Assembly: GCF_905475345.1 (NCBI RefSeq)
Contig: NC_066587.1
Coordinates: 631,001 to 695,000 of the forward strand
Direction: 5' to 3'
Source: Vespula vulgaris
Taxonomy: Eukaryota; Arthropoda; Insecta; Hymenoptera; Vespidae
Length of the DNA stretch: 64,000 bases
In this document: positions 48,530 to 61,145 of the stretch, piece by piece
How positions within the stretch are numbered: position 1 is the first letter of the stretch
Layout of the letters: every line of letters starts with the position of its first letter
The notes under the pieces: generated by a model
Database searches by the model: none
Told to the model about the DNA's origin: nothing
The model's input: only the letters and a program-made list of their open reading frames with translations
Position numbers and translations under genes: made by a program

Positions 48530-48853
48530 GCCACGCGATCCCGGGCCAGGAGTCGGCGGCGCCTACGTACAGAACGCTTCGCACAATAGCCAGGCGGCTG
48601 ACAATGGCGTCGTTAGCGATGGCCTCGGGCAGCTCTCTGTCCTTCTGCCTTCGAGCCTCGGCCAACCTCGCCCTCTCTCCTAGTCTGCACCCTCTCTTTC
48701 TCTCTCTCTCTCTCTCTCTCCCCCTTTTACTCCTACTACCCTTCCTGCCTCTCTTGCCAGGACGAAATGCAAACGTCCGGGTCCAAAGCCGACGAAGGGA
48801 GCTTAGCGCCGGCGCTAACCGAACGCCTACCACTACCACCACCACCACCACCC

Positions 48854-48900
<47 letters not shown>

Positions 48901-49010
48901 TTCTATCTCTACCCTACCGACCGAGAGCAGCCTCCGAGGCAGCGATATCGTAATGATCTTTCCATGACGCGTTCAACGCGCCCCACGTTCGCGAGAGAAA
49001 AGCGCCACTG
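48530..49010. other. GC-rich island with long ORFs open on both strands
   Basis: The longest ORF in the window (plus strand, 331 codons from a non-ATG start at 48241) and a 177-codon minus ORF overlap here. Both run through CT, GA and ACC repeats, which keep frames open. The unique part (48535-48690) gives protein-like readings on both strands, for example RLAIVRSVLYVGAADSWPG on minus. No splice or start context favours either. It may be an exon remnant or just GC-rich spacer. Confidence 0.3.
48858..48896. repeat. (CT)n microsatellite, one of four in 500 bp
   Basis: CT at 48697-48720 and 48858-48896, GA at about 49070-49098 and CT at 49143-49163. The opposed orientations could pair into long hairpins. 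Confidence 0.95.
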
Positions 49011-49058
49011 CTTTGCTCTCTTGGAAGAGGAGCATAGTCCGGAGAGAAAGAGAGAGAG

Positions 49059-49099
<41 letters not shown>

Positions 49100-49359
49100 T
49101 GAACGATTTCAAACTTAAAAGCCATTACTCCATATCGTTCGCCCTCTCTCTCTCTCTCTCTCTGTCTCACTTTTTTCGCGCTATTTCTTCCTTCCTCCAT
49201 CTCCTTCTCGCAAGCCCGGCATCTTCCGTGCTTTAAATGACAAACAATGGCGCCGGCCCTCGAGGCCACCAACCAACCAACCAACCAGCCTCCTCCCCCT
49301 TCCACTCTTCTCCACCACCTCACCTCCTCGATCCATTCTCTTATTCTCTCATTCTTTCA

Positions 49360-49480
49360 GTCGTAGCACCGTGCACCCATTAAATTCGGCGTTAATTTGG
49401 CCAAGATGGGCTGAACGGTCAGTGGGCCTTTGCTCGAGTTAATTAAGCGTTGCGGTAACCCAAGTTCCAGTCCGTTGCAA
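49360..49480. promoter_or_regulatory. Unique island with homeodomain-type motifs
   Basis: Non-repetitive sequence containing GTTAATTTGGCC and GAGTTAATTAAGCG with balanced composition, lying between repeat tracts. It may be a conserved regulatory element; only comparison with related genomes could tell. Confidence 0.2.
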
Positions 49481-50027
49481 TGAGAAGAGAGAAAGAGAAA
49501 GAGAGAGACTGAGACTGCAGTAAGTACTTATACAGTTCGGTACTTCTACCGCAAAATAATATCTTTTAGCTACTTCAAACTTTGAATTCCTTTGAAAATC
49601 TCTCTCTATCTCTCTTTTTCTCCGTGTCCCCCACCGTCTATTCCTCTTTATCTATTTCACGATCGTTTTCATAGAATTTCACCCCCAACGGAATTCATTT
49701 ATTGTTAAGATCTTTTACAAAGTCGTTATTCAGCTCAGGGACGAAAGGTTGGGTAAGGCGATGCATAGAGAGCATTCGTTAAAACGCTAACCGCTTTCAA
49801 AGTAAGCGCCGACGCGCGTTCTTATGGGATTACGAAATTGGATTACTCGCGAAACTCCGCTACGGAATATTTCGAATTCTTTCCGGAAGCGTCTTCTAAC
49901 CGTCTCGTCCTTTGTCGTTCTACGAAATATTGTAACAACGTGTTCATCGTCTTAGTTCGTAGTGGTCTTAAAATTTACAAAAAAAAAAAAGATCAATTTT
50001 CAAGATTAACTAGGATGATCTCTATCT

Positions 50028-50049
50028 AATGTTTTGTTATACGTGTTAT

Positions 50050-50082
<33 letters not shown>

Positions 50083-50092
50083 ACAAAACGTT
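50028..50092. repeat. Hairpin with (CA)n-(TA)n in the loop
   Basis: AATGTTTTGTTATA at 50028-50041 pairs with TATAACAAAACGTT at 50079-50092; the one non-Watson-Crick pair is a T-G wobble. The 37-nt loop is CA and TA repeat. Confidence 0.75.
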
Positions 50093-51137
50093 CTTTAGAA
50101 CTATGAATTTTTACGAAAAGACGGAGAGTCTGGGTGGAGGTGGGTAGTTATTCGATTAGAATCAAAGTGTAGGGTAGAACGTATGCGAACGCCTCTCTAC
50201 GTGAAAATTTACTTCCATAAGGAAGAATCAAGAAAATCCAAAAGGAAGAAGGTGAGTTGTGGTGCGAAGTAGGGTGGAGTGGGTGGAGTGGGGTTGAGGG
50301 TAGGAAAAGGAGCAAGAGAGAGAGAGAGAGAGAGGAAGGGCGAAGGAGTCGAGAGCGGATCGCGGAGTAACAGGATTTTCGGATTAGGGTAACACGGTCC
50401 TGGTAATTGTTCCCTTGTCTCTATTCAATCCGGAGAAGAGGTTCTAAAAAGGTTTTCGAGGGAAAAAAGAAGGGAAAAAAAGTAAAAAAAAAAAAAAGGA
50501 AAAGGAAAAAGACAAAAAGAAGAAAAAGAAGGAAAAAAGGATGCTTTTCGTCGAATAAAACGGAGAAAAGGGTGGACGGGGGATAGTCACTTCTACGGCA
50601 CTCTTGTCCTCTTTGAACTTTACGCCCAATTAACTCTCCGCCGCGACGTCGGTTAATTCTCTTGTTTGCGTTTCCGCCTTCTTTCCGTTCCCCACCAACC
50701 CCGTCCGCTACCATCCCCAAGACGACGACGACGACGACTTACCCTCTCAAGAAAAGTCGTTCTCTCAAACGCCTTTCGATCCATGACATTCGAGAATATA
50801 ACCAAATCAATCCGGTTACTACTCTTCTTACTCTTCGAATTGAACTTTCAAAGTTCATTAATCCTCGTTTAACCGAACTTCAACTGCTGTTCTTTTCCTC
50901 GATCGGTGATCCTTTTGGACGAATATTTTCTTTTCTTTTTTCTTTTTTTTTTGAGCGCTTTTGCGACCTGAGATCGTCGTAAAAACTGTATTCCTGCTTT
51001 TCTATCTTTTCTTTTTCTTTTTTTTATTTTTCTGTACTTTCTCTATCTTTCAGTGGCTCTAATTGTACCCGTTTTGAATCGAACGTAATCGATACTCGAT
51101 CGAATGATACTCTCTTGCATTTCTCTCTCTCTCTCTC

Positions 51138-51144
<7 letters not shown>

Positions 51145-51198
<54 letters not shown>
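51145..51198. repeat. (CT)n microsatellite
   Basis: About 26 CT units, preceded by CTCTCCTC variants. Confidence 0.97.
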
Positions 51199-51201
<3 letters not shown>

Positions 51202-51652
51202 AGACGTCTTCGGAAAAAGCGTGAGGGGGATGGTACGAGAAAGAGAGAGAGAGAAAGAGAGAAAGAGGAAGAAAGATGGAACGGTACTTCGAAATCGAAC
51301 AAAGAAACCTCGAGGGCTCTCCGAGAGTACAGGGTGGAAAAGTGGCTGTTTTACGAACACAACAGAGTACTGGGAGTCTCGTCGTTGCATGGCGTAGGTA
51401 CAATGTGAAGACTCAAGAAGTGAGAAAGAAGAAGGAGGTGGTGAAAGAGGTAGAGGAAGAAGAAGAAGAAGAAGAAGTAATAGTAGTAGTAGTAGTTGAA
51501 GGAGCATGGAAAGGGAAGAAAGTCGCGGTAGTATGTAGTACATCGGCCGAGATAGCTAACACCTCTGAGAGGAAAAGGTGAAAACCCTGACAGAGAGAGT
51601 GAGAGAGAGAGAGAGAGGGATCAAGGTGTTTCAAATCGACCCAGAGTTCGTC

Positions 51653-52190
51653 TTAACGTTAGACCACTCGAGATATCAGCTATTAGAATGAACTTTGTCG
51701 TTGATTAATAAGTTTTATTCGTTAAAAAAATAAATAAATAAATGATAAATCGTTTTTTAATACGAGACATAATGTGAATAATTATCGAAGTAAGAATATC
51801 TAATAAAGTATTAATCTAAGGAATATTAATCTAATAAAATCGAAACTTGCCAAAACTTTTAATCTGAATCGAAATAAGAATTGGAAGCGTCCGATATATC
51901 AACGAGGTATTTTTCGCATTTTGAAACAGGGATATCTTTAAAAAAAAAAAGATCAGAATGTGAAAATATTGACAAATAGAGAAAAAAGAGAGAAAGAGAG
52001 ATGGTAAGCACAGATATTAACGTCAGATCAGATATTAGCTATTGGAATGAACTTTATCTTTGATTAATACGTTTCATTAATATACATATATATAAAAAAA
52101 GAAGAAGGAAAAAAGAAATCCAATCAATCATTTCTAATTATCTATGATAATTATCGAAGTAAAAATATCCAGTGATCTCTATAGAAATCG
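51653..52190. repeat. Diverged direct duplication, offset about 365 bp
   Basis: Copy 1 at about 51653-51805 and copy 2 at about 52017-52175 share the ordered blocks TTAACGTYAGA, GATATYAGCTATTRGAATGA, TTGATTAATA and ATTATCGAAGTAARAATATC. Intervening indels shift the offset from 364 to 369 bp. The match does not depend on simple repeats. It may be a tandem duplication or two copies of a short interspersed repeat. Confidence 0.8.
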
Positions 52191-53121
52191 AAATTATTCT
52201 GAACGAACATGGAGCATCGGCAAGTAGCAAGTATAGGACGTTCGTTCGAATCCTATCGGACTCGGTCGAATTCAAAATAAAAATCCAGCGTGTTCTCCTA
52301 TCTACTAACGCGTATTCCGCATTTCGCGTAGTCCGACGCGCGTTCGTTTGGCCGTTCGGCCAGACTCTTTTTTCCTCTTTTTCTTCTTTTTGCCTTTCCC
52401 GGAGGCCGGAGCTGTCGATCGATCTTTGTCACATCGTCTGCTCGTACCTAGGACATATATATATATGTATATATATATATCTATATATCTATATCTATAC
52501 ATAACTATATATCTATGTATGCATGCAGGTGTGTACGCATGTGGGTGTACGCACGTTGCACGTTATGCGTACATAGACATAGACGAGGGCGCACAGAGAC
52601 ATGCGCGTAGATACGTACGTATATAGACCGATGGAAAGAGAGAAAGAGAAAGAGAATGAGAAAGAGTGAAGGGGGGAGGTGGAGGAGAAGGAGGTGAGCA
52701 AACAGAGATCCTAGACAATGCGGACGAAACGAAGGATTCATATTTCCTCGATGCATAACGGGTAAAAAATAAAAGACAAAAGAAAAAGAGAGAGAGATAT
52801 GATAAAAGAAAAAAATGTAAAGGCATTGGAAAGAAAAAGAGCGTGGTTAAAATGAGAAAGAATTGAGGGGGAGGGGAAAGTGGTAGTAGAGTCTCTGCTC
52901 TCTATAAAGAGAGAGAGAATGAGAGGGAGGAAAGGTATAGTAAAGGGTGGCTTTCGATAGGGAGGGAAGTCGCTTTGGGCAGCGAAAACTTTCGAATGCG
53001 AGAAAAGGAAAGTAAGAAAGAAAAAAAGGAAGAGACAGAAAGGGAAAGAGAAATAGGGAGTCGTCGATATCGAGAAACGAGAAAATGCGTGATGGTTAGA
53101 GACAGGAACGATGACAGAAAT

Positions 53122-53152
<31 letters not shown>

Positions 53153-54278
53153 GAGGTGAAAAGCTTGCAAATATTTTGTCAGCCCTCGGAAAATCGAGAT
53201 CGACTTTCTTTACTTCCTCCTTTCACATCGACATCCTGCAGTAAGGAACCAACCCTCTTTTCTCTCTCTCTCTCTCTCTCTTATTCTTCAAGCACTCCTT
53301 TCCTTTCGATGCAGAGGCGTCCTTTTCACGATGCTTTCGTACTTTGACGTGCGTAAAAAATGAAGATGAAACCACGCAGGGTAATCGTAGCGGTTCTCTT
53401 ACCCTTCACCCCCTTCTTCAATCGTCTCTCTCTCTCTCTCTCTCTATCTCTCTTTCTTTCTCTTTCTATGTCTTCTTTCAACGAAGCTTCTTTATATCTA
53501 TTCTCTTTCTTTCTCTCTTTTTTTCTGCTTTTTCTTTGCATTTTATCAGCCCATGAATCTGTTCGAAGGATTATTTACCTAACGTTTTTGCGTATCGCTA
53601 ATGTTCTCCCTTCAACGAGCACGTATCGCCACGTTTCCTTTTTCCGGTTTCCTTCTTCTTCCTCTTTTTCCCTTGGATTATGGTACTAAAAAGATAAGCA
53701 CGTTTCGTAAATGGTGTTTCGCCGGAAAAAGAGATCCCGGTTACATGTAGTACCATTTTGCGGTCAACGAAGTATTCGATTTACAAAGGCTTACGCGCGC
53801 GCACAAACGATGGTTCTTTTTTTTTCTCTTCTTTCTTTTTTCTTTCAAACTATCGTGTATCGCCAAAATTTCTTTACTTCAAATATTCCAATTTAAGTGG
53901 GAAATAAAAAAGTTATCTCTTGGCAAGAGTGCATATACTATTCTATCATAAATAGTAATAGAGTACGGTAAATAGAGTCGAGGTATTTATCCCGACGAAC
54001 GAATACTCTCCTCCCCCTCTCTCTCTCTCCTTTTTCTCTCGCTCACTCTTATGGGGGCCAGGTTTTTCAGAAAACTCATTCGAAGCACCGTTTTCTCCTT
54101 CCAGAGAACGTTTAAAAATGTTGAAATTTCCGACGGAGTGAGCATTTCGGCTGGCTATCTCCTAGTGTTTACTCATATCCATTCGGTATAACGGTTATCA
54201 TCCCTTGCAGGATGAGTGAGAGAGAGAGAGAGAGAGAGAGAGAAGTCTGAGCGATATTAGAGGTACGTGAACGCCTCT

Positions 54279-54281
<3 letters not shown>

Positions 54282-54316
<35 letters not shown>

Positions 54317-54372
54317 ATCTCTATCTCTATCTCTATCTCTATCTCCGTCTCTATCTTCGTCTCTATCTCTTC
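54282..54372. repeat. (CT)n followed by (TCTCTA)n
   Basis: A CT tract leads into about nine TCTATC/TCTCTA hexamers with CCG and TTC variants. Confidence 0.93.
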
Positions 54373-54603
54373 TAACGGTGTCTCAGATACGAGGTAAGCC
54401 CTTAAGAAAGCACATAGGAGACCCTACTTCATACATCATCGAGAATGACGGAAGGTGCGACGTGACGCGACGCGACGCGATATGTCACGGCACGAATGGT
54501 GAACGCATTCGAGTCATCGTTCATCGTTCGCATAATGCCTAGCGAGCATTATACACGAAGCAACACGTAATATATCCTACATATGTACGTGCACACATAT
54601 ATG

Positions 54604-54628
54604 TATGCATGCATGCATGCATGCATCC
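54604..54628. repeat. (ATGC)n self-complementary repeat
   Basis: About six ATGC units, each palindromic. Confidence 0.94.
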
Positions 54629-55022
54629 ATACGTAGTGGTATGCGCCGCATTGTCGTTGATCGTCCGACAAAACGTGTTTATATACCGATATGGTACGTT
54701 GGTATGTACATATGTAGATACCTATGGTATATATGTATGTATGTATGTATGAATGATTTTTCTTCTAATTCGTTTTCATATATCTCAATTCATAGATTGG
54801 TTTTAATAATGGGGAAAAAAGTCAATATTTATGTAAGTACAGTATGTATCTCTATGTAGGTATTTGTTATAATATCGGCTAAGAATTTTTCATACTCGTT
54901 TCGTTGTTAATAGATGATGGAGAAATAGAGAGAGCGAGAGAGAGAGAGAGAGAACTACTCCCAATGAATATAGTAATTCCGAACGAGGTTGCTATGAAGC
55001 CAAACGAGAATTCCCTCTTTTT

Positions 55023-55064
<42 letters not shown>

Positions 55065-55388
55065 ATCAGCTATTTTTAATTAAGGAGTATCAAGAGCACA
55101 ACGAGCGACATACCAGAGATAACGAGATGATCAGCCATTTCTAAATATGTCTCGACCGCATTACGTTTCCTCGACACACTTTTCTTTATTTCTCTCTTGC
55201 TATTGCTCGTAAGAGGAATGTTTGAGAAGGAAAGTCGATACAATCGATTCGAGGCTTGAAAAACGAAAGGCTGTCCTTTTCGCGGTCGTACGAGCGAGCC
55301 GTCTCATTGAGAAGGAAGTTTCCGCTTCCGCGACACGGAATTTCGTGCGCGAAAGGATAGAGAGAGAGACTGCGAGCAATGGACGGGG

Positions 55389-55459
55389 CACGTGCGTCTA
55401 ATTAAAGTGTGCGCCTCGAGTTAATTAGTGCCAACTCGATGGTGCGTAATTAGCGATTA
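55389..55459. promoter_or_regulatory. Cluster of homeodomain sites and a CACGTG box
   Basis: CACGTG at 55389-55394 is followed by TAATTA cores at 55399-55404, 55422-55427 and 55447-55452, with ATTATTG just after. That is three near-identical TAATTA sites in 54 bp of unique sequence (island 55370-55490). This is the densest such cluster in the window and a plausible enhancer. Confidence 0.35.
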
Positions 55460-55780
55460 TTGCCGACAAAATCTCGCGGAAAAGAGGATCTTTTCTGTCG
55501 CCCTCCTTCTCGCTTTATCTCTCTCTTTCTCTCTCCATTTTTTTCTTTCTCTCTCTCTCCCTCTCTCTCTCTCTCTCTTCGTAGTTCTCGTTCTATCTTG
55601 AACGAACGTGCAAAAGGCGATACTGTATTTGGCGCAACGGGTTTCTAAATTTTAATTAATTTCGAGAGAACTCCAAGTGTAACTTTGCGTGCCTCGTAGG
55701 CAAGAAAATTCAACGTGTACGTTTCTCTCTGTGATTGACGTACCGAAAGAGTAAGTGAGCGAGTGAATGAATGAGTGGTG

Positions 55781-55816
55781 CGAGCGAGCGAGCGAGCGAG
55801 AGAGAGAGAGAGAGAG
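55781..55816. repeat. (GAGC)n-(GA)n repeat
   Basis: About five GCGA/GAGC units running into GA. A similar GAGC run is at 22239-22259. Confidence 0.93.
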
Positions 55817-56982
55817 ACGGAAAATTTATCTTTCCTTATTCGACTCGTTAAAAATTCGTCCAAGTATTCGTACAAGTATTTCGACATTAATTTCTTTTTT
55901 CTTTTTCTCTTTTCCTTCTCTACCACCCCCTCCAACCCCTTCTTTCTCCTTTTGCTTCCTTTCTCTTTTTTTCTTTTTCCTGCCCTTTCGCATACGATTA
56001 ATTTTTTGCCTTCTTCCTCCCTCTCTCTCTCTCTCTCTCTCCCTCTCTTTTTAGCCCTTCGCCTCTTTCTTTTTTTTTTCCTTCTTCTTTTTCTTTTTTA
56101 ATAAACGTAACCTAGATAAATAAAATATTTCTCACCGTCGTCGTAGTAACGCGCAAAACGATCGAGCGCGTAATATCAATCGGCTCGGTTCTCTCACGAA
56201 TTCCCCGAGTTGATGCGGGAATCGCGCAAAAAGTATGTAATTAATTTGAACGTCGTCTGGGCAAATTCCAATCAAAGCGTGCAAATATTAGAAAGCATAT
56301 CGCGCGCGCGTACGTTCGCGCGCACTTCGATGCGCTTATATTCCTCTCTCTCTCTCTCTCTTTCTCTCTTCTCTCGCAACCCCGTTACCAATTATCCTTC
56401 CTACGCTCGACGATACGACGATCGTACGCGATGATAACGAAAATTTCATTCGCATTATTATCGCGTTAAGCGTGAAAAATCCTTCGCTTTCTCTCCACTA
56501 CCTCCACCCTTACTCTTCTTGCGGACGCTCCATATAGTCGCATAATTTTTTTTTTTTTTTCTTTTTCATTTGAAAATAATTAATTTTTCTTTTAACTCAG
56601 CGAACTGGTAATTGATTTTATTTAGTCTTTATTTTTATTTCTTTTTTTTCTTAATTTTTACATTTTTCTTTCTTTTTTTTTCTTTTTAAGTGATCTTTTA
56701 TTACAAGGGAGATATCAAATAAATCGATAAATCGTTGAGATTCGTCGTCGGAATTACAGTATATTTTATTAAAACACGTCTTTACGTTTTATAAATGAAA
56801 TTGAACATTTTCCCCGTTTTCTTTCTACCTTCTCTGTATCAACGCTATTTCCACGCATACATTCCATTCATGCGGGGTTCTCTTCCCTCGAGGAGTCGAC
56901 GACGATGACGACGACGACGACGACGAGGACGAGAACGAATGAAGTCTAGAGTGAGAGAAAGAGAGAGATGCCTTTGCACCAG

Positions 56983-57026
<44 letters not shown>

Positions 57027-57146
57027 ATCTCTCTCTCTGCATATAAGTGCATATATGTACGTAGAAAGGGTGGAGAAACGGAGTGGCTGCTAAGAACGAA
57101 CGAACGAACGAGCGAAAGCGAGAGAGAAAGAGAGAGTGTGAGATTT

Positions 57147-57199
57147 GATATTTCTCTCTTATATGGAGCACGTATATGTGCATATAAGAGAATGAGATA
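57147..57199. repeat. Imperfect hairpin with a perfect 11-bp core
   Basis: TCTCTTATATG at 57155-57165 is exactly complementary to CATATAAGAGA at 57181-57191. Outer bases (ATATTTC and GAGATAT) extend pairing imperfectly, and an inner CAC/GTG pair shortens the loop. Confidence 0.6.
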
Positions 57200-57237
57200 T
57201 AGAGAGGAAGAGGAAGAAGTAGACGCAGATAAAACGC

Positions 57238-57241
<4 letters not shown>

Positions 57242-57282
<41 letters not shown>
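57242..57282. repeat. (GA)n microsatellite
   Basis: About 20 GA units. A CT tract at 56990-57020 is in inverted orientation. Confidence 0.97.
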
Positions 57283-57283
<1 letters not shown>

Positions 57284-57589
57284 GCAGAGTGCCGCTAGCA
57301 CGGTGATCGTAACTTAAATCCAGAAGTGATCATTTTAATAGGGCCAAATTAATTTCTCGCGAGAATGCGGATAGGAGTGGCTTGCGAGAGGGATGTTGGA
57401 GGGGAAGAGTAGGATCGAGCGGAACGACAGAGAAAGAGAGAGAGACAGAGTGAGAGAGAGAGAGATGGTGGGGGAGAGAGCAAGAGGAAGAAGAGGATGA
57501 AGAGGATGAGGATGAGAAGGACGAGGTGGAGGGAGGTCTCCGAGGAGCAGGAAGGGGAGAAGGTCGTGGGACATAGATTATGAGATGGG

Positions 57590-57850
57590 TGACATTCTCT
57601 GACATTTTAGTAATGTCGGCACTGCCATAGCCCACCTCCCTGGTGCTGGTATTTGGTACCCAAGGGGCATGCGGGCATAGTTCGCCGCGAAGCCGGTACT
57701 ATTCGCTCGGCAAGTTTCTACCGGCTAATTAGCATAGTATAGTGTGTAACGTCTTGCGGTAGAGAGAGGATTCGACCCACCAAAATGCTGGGCGACCTAC
57801 CCTACTCTGCCAGGATCAACGTCCTTTTCTCTTGGATTTTCCTTATTCGC
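57590..57850. other. Unique, comparatively GC-rich island
   Basis: About 250 bp without simple repeats, of balanced composition and with a TAATTAG core near 57726. No ORF or splice pair stands out. It may be regulatory, but nothing beyond composition supports this. Confidence 0.2.
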
Positions 57851-57981
57851 ATTTCGGTTTATTCTGTCCTACAAAAGGGAGAGAGAAAGAGAGAGAGAGA
57901 GTAAGTTGGATGGAATGTAATTTTTAAACTAACTCTTAAATTACACCAAATTAACTGGGAAAATTTTCTTTTTATAATTTC

Positions 57982-57989
<8 letters not shown>

Positions 57990-58029
<40 letters not shown>

Positions 58030-58050
58030 TCTTTCTTTCTTTCTTTCACT
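57990..58050. repeat. (CT)n then (CTTT)n
   Basis: About 16 CT units followed by about six TTTC units. Confidence 0.95.
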
Positions 58051-58391
58051 CCGTTTCTTTTCTTACTTTCATCCAGTCCATTAACAATTCGAAAAGAAAC
58101 TGGCAATCTCAATGGTAATGCTAGAAAATTCATTTGAGAAAGATAGAGAGAGAAAGAGAGAGAGAGAAGGAGAGACATTTTAGTGTCGGACAAATTAGGT
58201 TATTAGTTTGATCTGAAGAGCGCGCGAGGTGGGGAGAGGGGGACATCGGAGAGGAGTTTTTCGATCGATCTCGACGGCGATAGCGTAAATACAGTTACCT
58301 CGGCTGATTGATGCTTCGACGCGTTAACGAGATCATACGGCCGTTTTAATGAACTCCCGTCGAGGAAATCGAGTATCCGGAAAAGGGACGT

Positions 58392-58440
58392 CGTTGTCGT
58401 TGTCGTTGTCGTTGTTGTTGTCGTCGTCGTCGTCGTTGTC
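58392..58440. repeat. (GTTGTC)n grading into (GTC)n
   Basis: GTTGTC units, then GTTGTT, then four TCG/GTC units. Confidence 0.92.
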
Positions 58441-58711
58441 GGTCGTGAGAGACCGTTGATGCAATTTTTTTTTTTTGTTTTTTCGTATTACGATATTCTA
58501 TAAATAATTCTGTATGATTCGGAATAGTATCACTCGTCTTCGCGATCGAACGAACTTTTTATATTCGTATAAAAAGTCTACGTATATTCCCTTTGCTACG
58601 TAGCCTACGTATTCCCTTTTATCTGTAGAATCTGTTTCGTTTCTATCGTTCATTAGATCAACGATCTGTCTTATTTTTTTTCTTTCTTTCTCTCTTTTCT
58701 TTTGTCTTCTT

Positions 58712-58713
58712 TT

Positions 58714-58744
<31 letters not shown>

Positions 58745-58748
58745 TTTT
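58712..58748. repeat. (TTTA)n microsatellite
   Basis: About eight TTTA units flanked by T runs. Confidence 0.95.
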
Positions 58749-59887
58749 TTTGTTGTTTACCTTCACGTATCATTCTTTTATAAATTTAAATTTATAAATG
58801 CATCAGATGTTAACTTAAAATTTAAAATCGATCTTCGAAAGTGTAATTCGGAAAGTTCGTTCGAGCGAGTATAATTAGAAAAACAGAAAAAAAGAAATCA
58901 TCTCTTTTGGTGTTGATAAAATTTTCAAAAGGAGATGATCGATTTAACACATAAGATCTACCATCCAGCAAGCCCAACCCCTCGCATTAACATTGCTATC
59001 CATTTATTTGCTCCCTCGTTCGTCGACTTCTTTTCGAGATGGTCGCCGCCCTCGTTAAAAACAGAAAAAATAAAAAAACAAGTCGGGCAAACTAAATACG
59101 TTTATCGAAGAGAAGAATAAAGAGGAACCTATAGGTGGAACAGGGGGAGAGAGAGGGATAGGAGGGAGGGGGTGGAGAGGAGACAGAAGAGATAGCCAAA
59201 GGAGGTTCATAAAGAATAAACGTAATTTTGTGCGAGTCGAAGGGAAAGCGAAGCTGTTCTTCTTCGAAAAAGAAAAAGAAGAAAGAAAAAAAAGAAGAAG
59301 AAGAAGAAGAAACATAGATCTTACCTTATCGTTCGCGCGAAAGATATCAATGGGCTTTCTCGTCGTTCATGCTTTTTAACGGGATCGTGGTGTTCCTATT
59401 ACGATTGCAGAGGTTCTTTCCCCATGCACATTTTCCTTTCTCGCGAGAATCGACTTTTATATAGAGGCTAGTCCTTGCGATATATGATGTACCCGAATGA
59501 AACGGATGAAGTAACCTAGACATAAGAAAAGAAAAAGATATATATATATGTAGGTATATATATATAGAGAGAGAGGGAGGGGGGGGGGGTAGGAGGAAAA
59601 CTAGGAATGATTGAGTAGTAGTAGATAAAGAAAGATAGAGATATGAACAGACACGGATAGGAGAGAGAAAAAAGAGGACAAGAAAGATAGATACGTAGTA
59701 GATCTCCTAAGCAGTTTTATTAAGGGGTTCCTTTTGGAAAATCGCGGACGATGGTTGAATATACATGGAAAGAGAGAGAGAGAGAGAGAGAGATATGTGA
59801 TATCGATTACCGTTTGGGGTTCCGATATTACGCTCGTACCCCTCTCACGTCACACCCCTTCGTATGTACGTCGAGCCAGCTTCCACC

Positions 59888-59936
<49 letters not shown>

Positions 59937-59971
59937 ATATTTCTCTCCCTTCTCACTACCCTCGCTCGTTC

Positions 59972-60039
<68 letters not shown>
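59972..60039. repeat. Longest (CT)n tract in the window
   Basis: About 33 uninterrupted CT units. A second CT tract of about 19 units lies 40 bp to the left (59892-59930). Confidence 0.98.
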
Positions 60040-60041
<2 letters not shown>

Positions 60042-60817
60042 CGCACGCGCTCTTATGTACTCACCTCACGCACGCTTCCTCACGTATATAAAGGTGCACG
60101 CGCCTACGTATATATGTATGTATGTTTGTATGCGTGTATATGTACGTACGTACGGTCGGTCGGTCCTCTTTCTTTCTTTCTCTGTATCAGACAGTCTCTG
60201 CTTCTCGCCTCCGCCTCTCCGCAAAATAACTTTGGAGAAGCGTATCTGGACAGTGGCGTATGCACGTGCCTCATTCCCTTATGGAATATCTCAATTTTTA
60301 TATATATATATATATATACACATGTATGTATGTATATATGTACGTATGTACGTACGTATAATTAATTAATGAACTCGACACATTTCTCCTTTCAATTTTT
60401 TTCGATCGAACTTCATTGATACATCAGATTCATAAATTCTCTAATAAATATAATCATTGTTCACCATTCGTATCGATATACACATTTATTCTTATGTAAT
60501 TATCAATCAATCGTATAAATGTAATATACAAAACGAAAAGGCTTTATCTTACCTTCTTAAATCGACCAAAAAATATTTAATATTCTTCGTATCGACCCGT
60601 CGAATTTTTATAATTAAATATTCATAAAAATACATAGACACGCGTCTACGCCATTGGCATCGGCACATCGCTCCCACACTTTTGTCAGTCCATCAAGTCG
60701 ATCGACGCCCAAGTCTCTTTTCCATATCCATCTTTCGAACATCCTCTCTCTTTTACACTCACTCGCTCACTTACACACAGGTACGCGCACACACATACCT
60801 ATCTATCTATCCTACTA

Positions 60818-60850
60818 GTACCTATCTACCTACCTACCTACCTACCTACC
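60818..60850. repeat. (CTAC)n microsatellite
   Basis: About seven CTAC units. Confidence 0.94.
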
Positions 60851-60988
60851 TAGAAGCGATAGACCGACTTGACGTAGCGTTGGTGCGCGCGAAAGCCACT
60901 CTTTTTTGCACTTTTTCCCGAACGGTATACGTTTAAAATCAATGTCCAATGCACATACGGCTTCCTTCGCTTCGGAACGAGAGAGAGT

Positions 60989-61025
<37 letters not shown>

Positions 61026-61145
61026 AGAGAGAGAGAAAGCTTCGGGGGTTGGATATTCGCTTAGGAAGGGATCCCAAAGTACACATACGAGCTTGTACGA
61101 ACGCCTCTGTGTAAGTTCTTTGAACGATATTTGGACGTGGATATA

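Noticed and set aside
52234..52243. GTTCGAATCC, a tRNA B-box-like sequence
   Set aside because: The flanking bases cannot form a T-arm stem and there is no A box or cloverleaf upstream.
59734..60369. 211-codon plus-strand ORF
   Set aside because: It runs through two long CT tracts and TA/TATG repeats, and the intervening unique residues show no domain.
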